DNA of 64,000 nt, from positions 1 to 64,000 of the forward strand of contig NZ_FMBK01000002.1 of assembly GCF_900095025.1 (NCBI RefSeq), read 5' to 3'. Position 1 is the first letter of the stretch. Every line of letters begins with the position of its first letter. The translations under genes and the position numbers were made by a program. The notes below the pieces were generated by a model. The model worked only from the letters and a program-made list of their open reading frames with translations, did no database searches and was not told the DNA's origin. Positions 42,927 to 53,706 of this stretch are shown here, piece after piece. This DNA is from Acinetobacter albensis (GTDB lineage: Bacteria > Pseudomonadota > Gammaproteobacteria > Pseudomonadales > Moraxellaceae).

Positions 42927-43865
42927 ATGTCCGCTCCCTTTAAACCCTTATCGCTACTTTATAATCAAAAGTCCGGCTTTCATGCAACCAATAAGGATGA
43001 GGTTTACGAGCAACTTATCACGTGTTTAACCGAATATGGCTATGAAATTCAAGCCTATGAAATTGGTGAAGCGAGTGATTTTGATGATTTAATGAAAAAA
43101 ATTATTGCACGTCATCAGCAAGATGAAAATTTAGGGGTGGTGGTTGCAGCTGGAGGTGATGGTACTTTAAATGCTGTGGCGGCCAAACTCATGGGAACCA
43201 ATATTCCGATGGGTATTTTGCCACTTGGTACATTTAATTATGTGGCGCGCTTATTAAATATTCCTTTGGATGTGTTAAAAGCGGCAGAGGTCATTGCAAC
43301 AGGGCATGCACACGCGGTGCATATCGCCCAAATTAATCAACATATTTATTTAAATAATGCCAGTTTGGGTTTATACCCTTTATTTATTCAAAAACGTGAA
43401 CTTTATAATCAGCATTTTGGTCGCTTTCCTTTAAATGCTTATACTTCTGCTTTGGATGTGCTGATTCGTGATCGTAAAGAATTAAAGTTGGAAGTTGATA
43501 TCGATGGCAAGAAATACCCCGTAAAAACGCCACTGATTTTTTTTGGCAATAATCAATTGCAACTTGCAGATATGAATTTACGGATTGCTGAATGTGCTGA
43601 AAAAGGCATGGTGGCAGGAGTGGTTGTGGCTAAAAGTGATAAGCGCACATTATTTAAAACGTTATGGCAATTGATCAAAGGGAATTTAGAGCAGGCGTCG
43701 GATGTTTATAGTTTTTCTGCTGATACGGTTACCATCCATTCAAAACGAAAAAAATTGACGGTTGCACTGGATGGTGAAATTGTTGAAATGAAACCCCCTC
43801 TGAACATTTCTGTTCGCAAAAATGCTTTAAAAATTATGGTGCCTAATGATTTTACATTTGTCTGA
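42927..43865 (+). CDS. Diacylglycerol kinase-family lipid kinase (YegS type)
   Basis: 312 residues. The DAGK catalytic motif GGDGT (76-80) and the downstream GTFNYVAR (101-108) are intact; a later ALDGEIVEMKPP segment is the usual C-terminal signature. Such enzymes phosphorylate diacylglycerol, sphingosine-like or phosphatidylglycerol lipids at the inner membrane. Its end overlaps the next gene by 20 bases, so the kinase and a phosphoesterase are translationally coupled. Confidence 0.88.
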   Translation: MSAPFKPLSLLYNQKSGFHATNKDEVYEQLITCLTEYGYEIQAYEIGEASDFDDLMKKIIARHQQDENLGVVVAAGGDGTLNAVAAKLMGTNIPMGILPLGTFNYVARLLNIPLDVLKAAEVIATGHAHAVHIAQINQHIYLNNASLGLYPLFIQKRELYNQHFGRFPLNAYTSALDVLIRDRKELKLEVDIDGKKYPVKTPLIFFGNNQLQLADMNLRIAECAEKGMVAGVVVAKSDKRTLFKTLWQLIKGNLEQASDVYSFSADTVTIHSKRKKLTVALDGEIVEMKPPLNISVRKNALKIMVPNDFTFV

Positions 43866-44610
43866 CTTGCATTTTGGTACAGAAAAGTCGGATTGTATGG
43901 CGGCTATTCGTAAGTTTTGCTTGGAACATCAACCCGAGGCAGTCGTAGTGAGCGGTGATTTGACGCAACGCGCACGTTATAAGCAGTTTTATGATTGTAG
44001 ACAATTTTTGGAAAGCTTAAATCTACCGTATTTGGTGGTTCCAGGGAATCACGATATTCCTTTGTATCATATTTGGAATCGTATTTTTAGCCCATTTATG
44101 CGTTATGAAATGTTTTTTGGCAGAATGGAAAAAACATTAGAAACAGCAAATTTTTATCTGATTGGGGTGAATAGTATTCGACGTCGTTACCACACTCGGG
44201 GTCACATTTCTTTAAAGCAAATTCAGCAGATTGATCAATTATTAAAACAAGCACCTTCCGATAAAATAAAGCTGATCGTTGCTCATCAACCTTTTTATAC
44301 GCCACCCGATGATCCGCATGGGGTGAAAGATTGTCCGATGCTTGGGCGTATGGCTTTAAGCTCTTGGAGTAAAAATGGTTTAAATGGATTGTTACATGGA
44401 CATCTACATCAATCTGCAGTCTATGACCTCAATCAAATTTATAATTTAGGCGCCAATCATCGTGTAATGGATATTCATGCAGGGACGGCAACATCCTATC
44501 GGTTGCATCATGGCTTGCCGAATAGTTTGAATGTCATTTACTCCAATGCGGAAGTACAGCATTTTTATTTTGATCCACAACAACAAGAGTTTGTGATTAA
44601 AAAATATTGA
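43846..44610 (+). CDS. Calcineurin-like metallophosphoesterase
   Basis: 254 residues starting inside the 3' end of the lipid kinase gene. Metal-binding motifs appear in order: D-x-H (SDLHFG, residues 6-11), GDLTQ, GNHD (about 66-69) and GHLH (about 185-188). It probably hydrolyses a phosphodiester or phospholipid-related substrate. The pairing with a lipid kinase suggests a shared lipid phosphate or cyclic nucleotide pathway, but that is inference. No signal peptide is present. Confidence 0.88.
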   Translation: MILHLSDLHFGTEKSDCMAAIRKFCLEHQPEAVVVSGDLTQRARYKQFYDCRQFLESLNLPYLVVPGNHDIPLYHIWNRIFSPFMRYEMFFGRMEKTLETANFYLIGVNSIRRRYHTRGHISLKQIQQIDQLLKQAPSDKIKLIVAHQPFYTPPDDPHGVKDCPMLGRMALSSWSKNGLNGLLHGHLHQSAVYDLNQIYNLGANHRVMDIHAGTATSYRLHHGLPNSLNVIYSNAEVQHFYFDPQQQEFVIKKY

Positions 44611-44865
44611 AAAAACGATGTCTATCAATCAAGCATTTCTCCCTATTCATCCTTTAACATAAAGCGTTTTTTATTATCATGCTCAATGTGTAAGCCCAAT
44701 TATATTGATCAATTCACTCTGATTAAAGTTGATGTGTGAGAGCGCATACATAGGCTTTTGCGGAGGAAGGAAAGCATTAAAAAACACTGAATAAAGGATT
44801 TAATTTAAAAATAGTCGGAATTGATTAAAAAAAGTACAAAAATATAAATATTTTTTCATTTTACC
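44611..44865 (+). other. Gene-free A/T-rich spacer before the groE promoter
   Basis: About 250 bases between the phosphoesterase stop and the groE promoter. No ORF, terminator hairpin or repeat is apparent. Confidence 0.5.
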
Positions 44866-44890
44866 CTTGAAGCGTTTTTTTCCATCCCCA
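44866..44890 (+). promoter_or_regulatory. Sigma-32 (RpoH) type heat-shock promoter of groES-groL
   Basis: CTTGAA (44866-44871) is separated by 14 bases from CCCCA (44886-44890), matching the sigma-32 consensus CTTGAA-N(11-16)-CCCCAT. It lies about 100 bases before groES. No CIRCE inverted repeat is present, so HrcA control is unlikely. Confidence 0.75.
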
Positions 44891-44987
44891 CAAAAGTGTC
44901 ATCGAAATTATTTTGATGATGATCGAATGGAATACAAGACCTCATCATCATTTCACTATAAAAGACTTAAGTCTGATGGAGTTTCAA

Positions 44988-45278
44988 ATGAGCAATATTC
45001 GTCCATTGCATGATCGCGTAGTTATTCGTCGTGTTGAAGAAGAAACTAAAACTGCGGGTGGTATTTTACTTCCAGGTTCTGCTGCTGAAAAACCAGCTCA
45101 AGGTGAAGTTATTGCAGTTGGTAATGGTCAAATTACAGATAATGGCGTTCGCGCATTAGACGTAAAAGTTGGTGACAAAGTATTGTTTGGTACTTATGCA
45201 GGCACAACAGTAAAAGTACAAGGTGAAGAATTATTGATTATGAAAGAGTCTGATATTTTAGCTGTTCTTGAAGGTTAA
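44988..45278 (+). CDS. groES: Co-chaperonin GroES
   Basis: 96 residues from ATG 44988 ([11 protein letters not shown]); the reading frame is open further upstream but has no site and would run toward the promoter. The mobile loop [22 protein letters not shown] is intact and split here only by the 20-residue limit: it spans about residues 18-39. It forms the heptameric lid of the GroEL chamber. It precedes groL by 74 bases in a heat-shock operon. Confidence 0.97.
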   Translation: MSNIRPLHDRVVIRRVEEETKTAGGILLPGSAAEKPAQGEVIAVGNGQITDNGVRALDVKVGDKVLFGTYAGTTVKVQGEELLIMKESDILAVLEG

Positions 45279-45349
45279 TCCTTAACTCAGCAAAAATCAG
45301 ATAAGTTTCATTGAATCAGATTGTTAAAAATTAAAAATATTTGGAGTAA

Positions 45350-46987
<1,638 letters not shown>

Positions 46988-47010
46988 TTCATACGCGTCA
47001 CTAGATTGAT

Positions 47011-47037
47011 AAAAACCCCTGCTTTAAGCAGGGGTTT
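47011..47037. terminator. Terminator of groES-groL
   Basis: AAAACCCCTGCTT - A - AAGCAGGGGTTTT is a near-perfect long stem 24 bases past the groL stop and also precedes the end of the convergent lipoprotein gene. Confidence 0.9.
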
Positions 47038-47053
47038 TATTTTTAACGTTAAA

Positions 47054-47806
47054 TCATTTAATATTAATATAAGCAGGTGAACTGGTTTCAGGATAAAAAA
47101 ATGAGATGAGTTGATAATCAGCTGTCTTGGGCTGAATAGAGATAAGTGGGTCATTTTCAAAATTTGCAATATATTCATTGTATTTATGATCTACCAATAT
47201 AATATCCTTGGCTTTTAATTTGATGACATTATCTGAATGATTATCTATTTCAAAAAAATAACTTAATTTTATATAGTTGACTGAATCTAACAATAATTTT
47301 TCTGACTTATATAAATTTGCCTGTATATCCACATATTTAAGTGCATTATTGACTTCAATATTCTCTACTTTTGTAAGTTGATATTGATCAGCAGAATCTA
47401 ATGATTTCTTGTGATTATCAAGAGGTTCTATGGCATCAGGGCGTAAATAAAAATAATAGATCTTTTGTGTTTCAGCTTCAGTTAATTGTACTATTTTGGC
47501 GTTTTCAGAGTCAAAACTTAGCGTACCCATAGATGTTTTATGGCTGTTTTTTTGCTTTAAGAAACTCACTTCTTTAAGGGTGTAAGTCATATCAGAGTAA
47601 AGTTGCAATGACATCCACCTTTTTTCACACTTATCACAAGGAATAAATGCTTGATACTGCGCGGCCCATTCAGGAGTTTGAATCTGTGTTTCTAAATGTT
47701 CAGGATGATCTTTATTGTTTTTTTGTAGATTGGATGTCGTAGATTTATCGCAACTATTTAACAGCAGGAGAGAAAGAAAACCCAGTGTAATCTTTATTTT
47801 TTGCAT
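47054..47806 (-). CDS. NlpE-like lipoprotein (divergent paralog)
   Basis: 250 residues from the ATG at 47806, which has an AAGGTG site; the open frame runs five codons further. The lipobox Cys is at 19 (LLNSC). An NlpE N-domain follows with CxxC at residues 57-60 (IPCDKC), then a diverged C-terminal half with no second CxxC. NlpE proteins sit in the outer membrane and report envelope or copper stress. It is adjacent to a better conserved NlpE on the same strand; a hairpin separates the two. Confidence 0.75.
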   Translation of the reverse strand: MQKIKITLGFLSLLLLNSCDKSTTSNLQKNNKDHPEHLETQIQTPEWAAQYQAFIPCDKCEKRWMSLQLYSDMTYTLKEVSFLKQKNSHKTSMGTLSFDSENAKIVQLTEAETQKIYYFYLRPDAIEPLDNHKKSLDSADQYQLTKVENIEVNNALKYVDIQANLYKSEKLLLDSVNYIKLSYFFEIDNHSDNVIKLKAKDIILVDHKYNEYIANFENDPLISIQPKTADYQLISFFYPETSSPAYINIK

Positions 47807-47922
47807 AATCACCTTATTCAATTGACGCTGTTTTTTCTAAACATAATCGGGAATCGCCACATTCGCTACTATAAAGTGATTAAATGAGGGTTTATTTGTA
47901 GCAAATCATAACGGTTCTATCG

Positions 47923-47949
47923 AAAAAAAAGCCTTATTACAGGCTTTTC
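47923..47949 (-). terminator. Terminator of the upstream nlpE gene
   Basis: On the minus strand AAAAGCCT - GTAATA - AGGCTTTT is followed by further T residues, 27 bases past the stop of the 47976-48467 gene. Confidence 0.7.
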
Positions 47950-47975
47950 TTAAACTCGAAAGAATGATTTAAAAA

Positions 47976-48467
47976 TTATGGCATTTGTTTTTGCAATTTG
48001 TAGTTTAATTTTGAATTGCTTGCTTCACCTGTATCCCGATCACGTGCTTCAGCAAAATTTTCACCAATGAAAAATTTACGATTTTCACCCGCTTTGTCTA
48101 GACTAATCATAGAGGGATGATTGGCGTCAAAACTAAAAGTCCCTTTGACCTTAAATTCATTCCCAGTCCCTTTACCTAAATATTCTTCAGTTAATTCGTA
48201 GGTTTTGTCTGTTTTTAATTCAAGTTCTGTCTCGATGCCCTCGCAATCGGCGCAAGGGAATACACCTTTGTACTCGCCAGCCCAGTCAAGTGAATGTTCT
48301 GCTTGGTCACCTGTAGGAGTGATTTGTGAATGAGCTGTTGTATTCTCACTAACTTGAGTAGCCGTCTGTTCAGGTGCTTGATTTATGTTCTGCGTATCCG
48401 TATTGGGTTTGCTACAAGCGGTCAATGCCAGAATGCTAAAAGAAACCAGCAACATTATTTTTTTCAT
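47976..48467 (-). CDS. nlpE: NlpE-type envelope lipoprotein
   Basis: 163 residues. Lipobox Cys18 (LTAC), a Thr/Gln-rich linker to about residue 58, then the compact NlpE barrel with CxxC at 72-75 (PCADCEGIET), ELKTDKTYEL and GTFSFD strands. It is shorter than E. coli NlpE (no second OB-like domain). It is predicted to be an outer-membrane lipoprotein sensing copper or misfolded lipoproteins. Next to groE it would fit a stress neighbourhood, but co-regulation is not shown. Confidence 0.8.
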   Translation of the reverse strand: MKKIMLLVSFSILALTACSKPNTDTQNINQAPEQTATQVSENTTAHSQITPTGDQAEHSLDWAGEYKGVFPCADCEGIETELELKTDKTYELTEEYLGKGTGNEFKVKGTFSFDANHPSMISLDKAGENRKFFIGENFAEARDRDTGEASNSKLNYKLQKQMP

Positions 48468-48702
48468 CAGTATATTCCTTATTTATTTCAATACTGTTTG
48501 CAAATTAAAGGCTACCGAAAAAAGTAAATTCATTAAATAGAGCTTATGTTTGTACTTTGTATTGCATGTGCTCATTCTTACTTATTTTAGAGAGATATAA
48601 AGTGCTGCCTGACTATCTCTCATCATCAAGTAAAGGGTGAAAAATCTAGATTAGTTTGCATTTTTAAAAGATATTGCTAATATCTGCGCTGTTTATTTAA
48701 GC

Positions 48703-49302
48703 GTGGTATTTTTTGTGTTCGAAAAGCTGGCTGAACAAAGTTTAAATTTAATGGGGTGGGAGCTTGATAATCATTGGCCACTTGATTTAGACCAATGTGT
48801 CATGATTGCAGCACCGCATACCAGTAATTGGGATGCATTGTATGCACGTCTAGCACTAAAGGCATTAGGGGTGCATGTGCGTTTAACCATTAAAGACAGT
48901 TATATGAAGTTACCATTTGGTCCATTTGTTCGCGCAATGGGTGGGATAGGGATCAATCGGACACCTAAAAATGAAGGAGAAGCACGTCCTAGTATGGTCG
49001 AGCTGATGGCTGATTTATTTAAACAGCATCCAAAGTTAGTCATGTTGGTCACCCCTGAAGCGACACGCGCAAAACAAGAACAATGGAAAACTGGATTTTA
49101 TCATGTGGCAATAACTGCAGGTGTTCCGATTGCTTTAGCCTATATGGACTATCAGAAAAAGAAAACCGGAGTAGGAAAAATTGTTTATCCTACTGGGAAT
49201 TATGAGAAAGACATGGCTGAAATTATGTCTTTTTATGACCAAATTCATGCTAAATTTCCTGAAAATTTCAGTGTGGATATCCGTTATCACTCTAAAAATT
49301 AA
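48703..49302 (+). CDS. PlsC-family acyltransferase
   Basis: 199 residues, starting at GTG 48703 with GTG 48715 as an alternative; neither has a strong site. The acyltransferase HxxxxD motif appears as HTSNWD near residue 38, followed by the GGIGINR box and PEATRAK. The family transfers acyl groups to lysophosphatidate or related lipids at the inner membrane. This short form lacks an N-terminal membrane helix. Substrate unknown. Confidence 0.82.
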   Translation: MVFFVFEKLAEQSLNLMGWELDNHWPLDLDQCVMIAAPHTSNWDALYARLALKALGVHVRLTIKDSYMKLPFGPFVRAMGGIGINRTPKNEGEARPSMVELMADLFKQHPKLVMLVTPEATRAKQEQWKTGFYHVAITAGVPIALAYMDYQKKKTGVGKIVYPTGNYEKDMAEIMSFYDQIHAKFPENFSVDIRYHSKN

Positions 49303-49332
49303 GATCTTTAATTAAGATCTTAAGCGAAAAAT

Positions 49333-49352
49333 AGACAGGGATTTATTCCTGT
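49333..49352 (+). terminator. Hairpin after the acyltransferase gene
   Basis: GACAGG - GATTTATT - CCTGTC followed by TTCT is a short stem 30 bases past the stop; a second palindrome AAGATCTT...AAGATCTT lies at 49301-49321. Termination strength is uncertain. Confidence 0.45.
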
Positions 49353-49428
49353 CTTCTACTTAGGTCATACTAAAAAAATGTCACGATGTAGTTTTTTATC
49401 AAAATTCATAGCACTTCAAAACTAAACT

Positions 49429-49758
49429 TTATTCTTCAAGTGTAGGTTCAATCCCGCCCAAATTTTCACATGCAGCCTGATAGACTATATATTGTTGTTC
49501 AATCACTTCAGTTAAAGGGAGATCGAATAGCTCATTTCCATCTTTATAGCTTTGTACATAAGATTCAGCTTTTTGACGACTTAGCGCTAAGGATTGTTCA
49601 TAGTAAGCAGTAATTGAAGTATGAGTCATTTGTGCACTTTCAATTTTATTGCACTGAAAATGTGAAAGCATTTTTTCTGCATGCTTGATTTCATTGAAAT
49701 GGGTTAAGCTACACGCACTCAGAAAAATAATACTGACAAGCAATATAAAGACTTTCAT
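49429..49758 (-). CDS. Small hypothetical lipoprotein
   Basis: 109 residues. Lipobox Cys at 16 (LSAC) after a clear hydrophobic signal; mature part helical with two further Cys (HFQCNK, QAACEN). No family recognised. Expected in the periplasm, anchored to a membrane. It is monocistronic and leftward, facing the acyltransferase gene. Confidence 0.65.
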   Translation of the reverse strand: MKVFILLVSIIFLSACSLTHFNEIKHAEKMLSHFQCNKIESAQMTHTSITAYYEQSLALSRQKAESYVQSYKDGNELFDLPLTEVIEQQYIVYQAACENLGGIEPTLEE

Positions 49759-49902
49759 GTTTAAGCGGACGTCAAAAAAGGTGCGTTATTGTATAAAAAA
49801 TTTTCTATTAAAAAAGCATATAAAAATTGAATCGCTGTTTTTTGAATCGCTTTTTGATTAAATAGATAAAAATTAGGTTGAATTGCAATTTCACTTTAAT
49901 AA

Positions 49903-49954
49903 ATTTATCTCCATTGTTTATTCATGCGAGCATGAATAAACAATGGAGATAAAT
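49903..49954. repeat. Perfect 25-bp inverted repeat with 2-base spacer
   Basis: The left arm (49903-49927) and right arm (49930-49954) are exact reverse complements, separated by GA. No T tract flanks either side, so it is not an ordinary terminator. It lies in the divergent spacer between two small lipoprotein genes. Confidence 0.85.
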
Positions 49955-50043
49955 CTACTACAGGGAAACATATTCTCCTTTTGCTCTACATGAAGTTATT
50001 CAATACTGCTTAAACTTAGATTGGTTTAAAAGGAAGGACTCTC

Positions 50044-50235
50044 ATGAAAAAAATGTTTTTATTGGCGATCTTTGCGGTTTCATTAACAGGCTGTATTGTT
50101 GCACCTTATGATGATCATCCGCGTCATTCAGATCGCAATGGGCATAATGATCGAAAACATGGTGATCGTGACTGGAACAAACAGCATCGTCCGCACTGGG
50201 ATAATCGCTCAAACGCTTCTCATCGTTATGATTAA
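50044..50235 (+). CDS. Small His-rich lipoprotein
   Basis: 63 residues. Lipoprotein signal with lipobox LTGC (Cys17). The 46-residue mature part carries seven His, many Asp, Arg and Asn (DDHPRH, GHNDRKHGD, HRPHW), a composition suited to metal binding. An AAGGA site precedes the ATG. It is flanked by a bidirectional terminator shared with rsmD. Metal binding is inferred from composition only. Confidence 0.7.
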   Translation: MKKMFLLAIFAVSLTGCIVAPYDDHPRHSDRNGHNDRKHGDRDWNKQHRPHWDNRSNASHRYD

Positions 50236-50274
50236 TAGTGAACAGCCTTTGTTTAAGGATAAAACACAAATGAA

Positions 50275-50307
50275 TAAAAAAAGGATTCTTAAAGAGAATC
50301 CTTTTTT
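50275..50307. terminator. Bidirectional terminator
   Basis: AAAAAAAGGATTC - TTAAAG - A - GAATCCTTTTTT forms a strong stem with tracts on both sides between the His-rich lipoprotein gene and the convergent rsmD. Confidence 0.85.
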
Positions 50308-50325
50308 AATGGTTGAGAGGTTTAG

Positions 50326-50883
50326 TTAAGTCGCATTCTTTTGATAAAGTCCTGCCCGCACTGTGCCTGCTTTGGTTGTTTTTATCTGTTGCCACGAAGT
50401 AGGCAATTTAATTTGGTTTAAATCTCGGTCTGCTTCAATATAAATAAAGCCTTTAGATGCGATAGAAGGGTCAACCAGTACAGCCAATTCTTCCCATAAA
50501 TTTAGACTATAAGGCGGGTCTAAAAAAACCACATCAAAGTGTTCTTTCAGTGTGGGTAAAACCTGTTGTGCCGTCGCAATTTTTAGTTTTGCATGCTGAC
50601 TGGTCACTTTTAATAATTGTAAATTATTGGTTAAAAATTCAGCTTGAATACGATTCGGCTCAATCATCACCACTTGTGCTGCACCGCGAGAAAGAGCTTC
50701 AAAACTTAACGCGCCTGAACCTGTACAGAGGTCTAGAACCTTGGAATTTTGAATATCCCACATCAACCAGTTAAATAAAGTTTCACGCACACGATCGGGT
50801 GTAGGGCGTAAACCGTCAACAGTTGCGAAGGCAAGTTGTCGGCGTTTCCATTCACCACCAATAATACGAAGTTGATTTTTCAT
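50326..50883 (-). CDS. rsmD: 16S rRNA (guanine966-N2)-methyltransferase
   Basis: 185 residues. It starts MKNQLRIIGGEWKRR, the typical RsmD N-terminus. The SAM site DLCTGSGALSFEALSRGA (about 51-68) and the catalytic DPPYSL near residue 121 are intact. It modifies G966 of 16S rRNA during 30S assembly. It starts 3 bases after the stop of mrdA, so the two are co-transcribed. Confidence 0.93.
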   Translation of the reverse strand: MKNQLRIIGGEWKRRQLAFATVDGLRPTPDRVRETLFNWLMWDIQNSKVLDLCTGSGALSFEALSRGAAQVVMIEPNRIQAEFLTNNLQLLKVTSQHAKLKIATAQQVLPTLKEHFDVVFLDPPYSLNLWEELAVLVDPSIASKGFIYIEADRDLNQIKLPTSWQQIKTTKAGTVRAGLYQKNAT

Positions 50884-50886
50884 AGA

Positions 50887-52899
50887 TTATTCACTTTCTG
50901 CCGATTCTGGGCGGCCTGGGGTGGGAGTGGCTTGTGAAGCAGCTTGAGTTGTAGTCTGTGCTGTAGCAGCATCGATATTGGGAAGAGTTGTGCTCGGTAA
51001 TTCACCCGGTTTTATGCCTGCTGTCATTAAACCGCCACTGACTTGATGTGCTGCTGGCCTAATCGGATTTTTCTTACGTGTTAACATCCAATAGTCCAAA
51101 ATAGGGCGTGCCAGTTTTGCAGCGGAGCCACCGTGACGACCATTTTCCCAGACGACTGCGATAGCAATATCTGGATTTTCAGCAGGTGCAAAACCTACAA
51201 AGAGTCCGTGGTCAAGTTGACGTTCGGTTAAGATAGATTCGTTATAACGCTTACCTTGCGCAATACTTTTAACTTGCGCTGTGCCTGTTTTACCTGCAAT
51301 TTGATACATATTCGTGCGAATGCCACGACCTGTACCTGTTTGGATGACATCAACCATCGCATCACGCATTTTGATCCAGTCTTCAGGTTGACCATTAAAT
51401 TGAATTTTCCCGTCGGAACCATTCAGCATGGTAAAAACTTTTGAACCGTGTGTCTCGCGTAATACGTGCGGTGTAATGTGTGCACCTTGATTTGCAGTAA
51501 TTGCAGTGGCCATGGCAAGTTGTAAAGGCGTAGCGGTAAAAGCACCTTGACCAATACTCACTGAAATGGTTTCACCTTTAAGCCATTTGCTATTGCGCGT
51601 GCGCATTTTCCATTCAGGATTTGGATATAAACCCGTATTTTCACTCGGTAAATCAACGCCTGTTTTTTCTCCAAAACCGAATTGACGCATCCACGTGTTC
51701 ATTTTTTCGATACCCATACGGTACGACAATACATAAAAATATGTATCACAAGATACATTTTGCGCTTTATGCATATTGACCACGCCATGCCCTGATTTTT
51801 TATGGTCACGGAAGCGGTGGCTATCACCAGGTAAGGTAAAATATCCAGGATCAGAAATCGCGGTATTCCAATCGACATAGCCATAGTGAATTCCCCCTAA
51901 ACCAAACATTGGCTTAATGGTTGAACCTGGAGGATAGGCACCTTGAACTGCGCGGTTATAAAGTGGTTGATCGAGATTATCACGCAAGGCACTGTAGTCC
52001 GTATGGCTAATCCCAGTTACAAAAAGATTGGGGTTAAAACTTGGGCTTGACACTAAAGCTAAAATTTCACCAGTTTTAGGGTTCAGCGCGACAATTGCGC
52101 CACGTCGGCCTGCAAGTTGTTCAGTTGCGACCACTTGTAAACCATAATCAATAGATAAATATAAGTCATTACCACGGACAGGGTCTTTGCGTCCTAAATG
52201 ACGGAGTACATTCCCATGAGCATCTGCTTCAACTGATTCATTGCCAGGGATGCCATGCAGTAAATGTTCGTAAGAGTTTTCAACACCAATTTTTCCAATT
52301 AAGTTGGTGCCAGCATATAAATCTTTATCAATTGATTTTAATTCTTTGTCATTAATTCGTCCGACATAGCCAATCACATGGGCAAATAATTCTCCATGTG
52401 GATAATATCGAGTCATCTGAGTATCAATATTAACCCCAGGAAAACGATGCTTAACCTCACTAAATTGGGCAATATCAGTTTCTGTCAAATTTAGTTTGAT
52501 TGAAACCCGTTCGGTTTTCTTTGCTGTTTTAATACGACTTTTAAAACGGTCAATATCTTCTTGGGTCAAACTGAGAAGTGGGGTGAGGCGTTCAAGCGTG
52601 TCATCAATATCATCTACATCTGCACGGCTCATTGTTGCCGAAAAAACAGGATAATTATCGGCCAGTAAAATACCATTACGGTCGTAAATATAGCCTCGTG
52701 CAGGGGCTAATGGTTGCAGACGAATTCGGTTTTGATCAGATGCAGTTGAAAACTCATCATAATGCATGAGTTGTAAATAGGCATATCGCACAATCAGCAA
52801 GATAAGAAAGAAAATTACAATCCCAACTGAAATAAAAATCCGATTACGATAAATGCGCTTCTCTTGTTGAGCATTTTTTAAAGGAAAGTGCTGTTTCAT
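50887..52899 (-). CDS. mrdA: Penicillin-binding protein 2 (peptidoglycan transpeptidase)
   Basis: 670 residues. One N-terminal transmembrane helix (about 21-45), a PBP dimerisation region, then the transpeptidase domain with SxxK at 326-329 (PPGSTIKP), the SxN-type SCD motif (about 386) and KTGT near 545. A Pro/Thr/Ala-rich tail ends the protein. It is inserted in the inner membrane and cross-links peptidoglycan for the rod shape with RodA. It is a target of some beta-lactams. It precedes rsmD directly. Confidence 0.95.
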   Translation of the reverse strand: MKQHFPLKNAQQEKRIYRNRIFISVGIVIFFLILLIVRYAYLQLMHYDEFSTASDQNRIRLQPLAPARGYIYDRNGILLADNYPVFSATMSRADVDDIDDTLERLTPLLSLTQEDIDRFKSRIKTAKKTERVSIKLNLTETDIAQFSEVKHRFPGVNIDTQMTRYYPHGELFAHVIGYVGRINDKELKSIDKDLYAGTNLIGKIGVENSYEHLLHGIPGNESVEADAHGNVLRHLGRKDPVRGNDLYLSIDYGLQVVATEQLAGRRGAIVALNPKTGEILALVSSPSFNPNLFVTGISHTDYSALRDNLDQPLYNRAVQGAYPPGSTIKPMFGLGGIHYGYVDWNTAISDPGYFTLPGDSHRFRDHKKSGHGVVNMHKAQNVSCDTYFYVLSYRMGIEKMNTWMRQFGFGEKTGVDLPSENTGLYPNPEWKMRTRNSKWLKGETISVSIGQGAFTATPLQLAMATAITANQGAHITPHVLRETHGSKVFTMLNGSDGKIQFNGQPEDWIKMRDAMVDVIQTGTGRGIRTNMYQIAGKTGTAQVKSIAQGKRYNESILTERQLDHGLFVGFAPAENPDIAIAVVWENGRHGGSAAKLARPILDYWMLTRKKNPIRPAAHQVSGGLMTAGIKPGELPSTTLPNIDAATAQTTTQAASQATPTPGRPESAESE

Positions 52900-53121
52900 A
52901 CGCGATCGACTTAGATACAGGAGAAGGAAAATGGATAAACTATTCTAATGGATATCCGCTGCTTTGAATATTTGTTCAAGTAAACAAATGAGCATAGCGT
53001 ACGCTGATGTTGACCATACAGACACTAAAATTGTAGCCTGCAGTATATAAGAATTCTAATAATTCTGCTAAAGTCAAAATTGAAAATAAGGGATTGTATT
53101 AAAATAAAATTAGGGAAAATG

Positions 53122-53646
53122 ATGAAAAAAATTTATTCTTTGTTGGCTTTTTTTATGCTAACAACTACAGCACATGCACAAGATGTTTCAAATCCATATT
53201 TACCAGAGGCTAAGCTGACTGCGGAAAGTGCTTCAGAATGGAATGTAGGTGTGGGATTTACCCAAAAAATGCTTCATTTAAATCTGGAATGGGTTAACCC
53301 TTATGGCATAGCCTATACCAAGGGTGGGGTATTTATGGATGATGATTACACACCAGGTGTTCAGGTGGGTTTTCGTTATCCTTACCATCTGACAGGGAAA
53401 GATAAAAATGGGTACTACATTGGTGTTTATGCTGGACATGTAGAAACGAAAAAAGTGGATAATGAAGATAAAGTACGTTTAGGCGGTGGTGTAGATTTAT
53501 CCTATGTTTTACTAAATTCAGAAAGAATTAGCACTTTTAGTGTGGGGATTGGAGCAGGCGAAGAGTTAACTGAAAAATCAGGTTATGTCGTTGCTGAAAC
53601 TGAACCAAGACTACAATTTTCATATACTCTCAGTATCGGTTTATAG
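53122..53646 (+). CDS. Putative outer-membrane or periplasmic protein
   Basis: 174 residues from ATG 53122; an adjacent ATG at 53119 is only 2 bases from the AGGGA site. A signal peptide ends at TTTAHAQ. The mature part has alternating hydrophobic strands with Gly and aromatic residues and ends RLQFSYTLSIGL, a pattern of small beta-barrel proteins. No Cys. I do not recognise the family. Confidence 0.6.
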   Translation: MKKIYSLLAFFMLTTTAHAQDVSNPYLPEAKLTAESASEWNVGVGFTQKMLHLNLEWVNPYGIAYTKGGVFMDDDYTPGVQVGFRYPYHLTGKDKNGYYIGVYAGHVETKKVDNEDKVRLGGGVDLSYVLLNSERISTFSVGIGAGEELTEKSGYVVAETEPRLQFSYTLSIGL

Positions 53647-53706
53647 TAAGAATAGTTTTTTATAATTTAATACTTTGTTATTACAAATTTAATATGGATT
53701 TCATGC

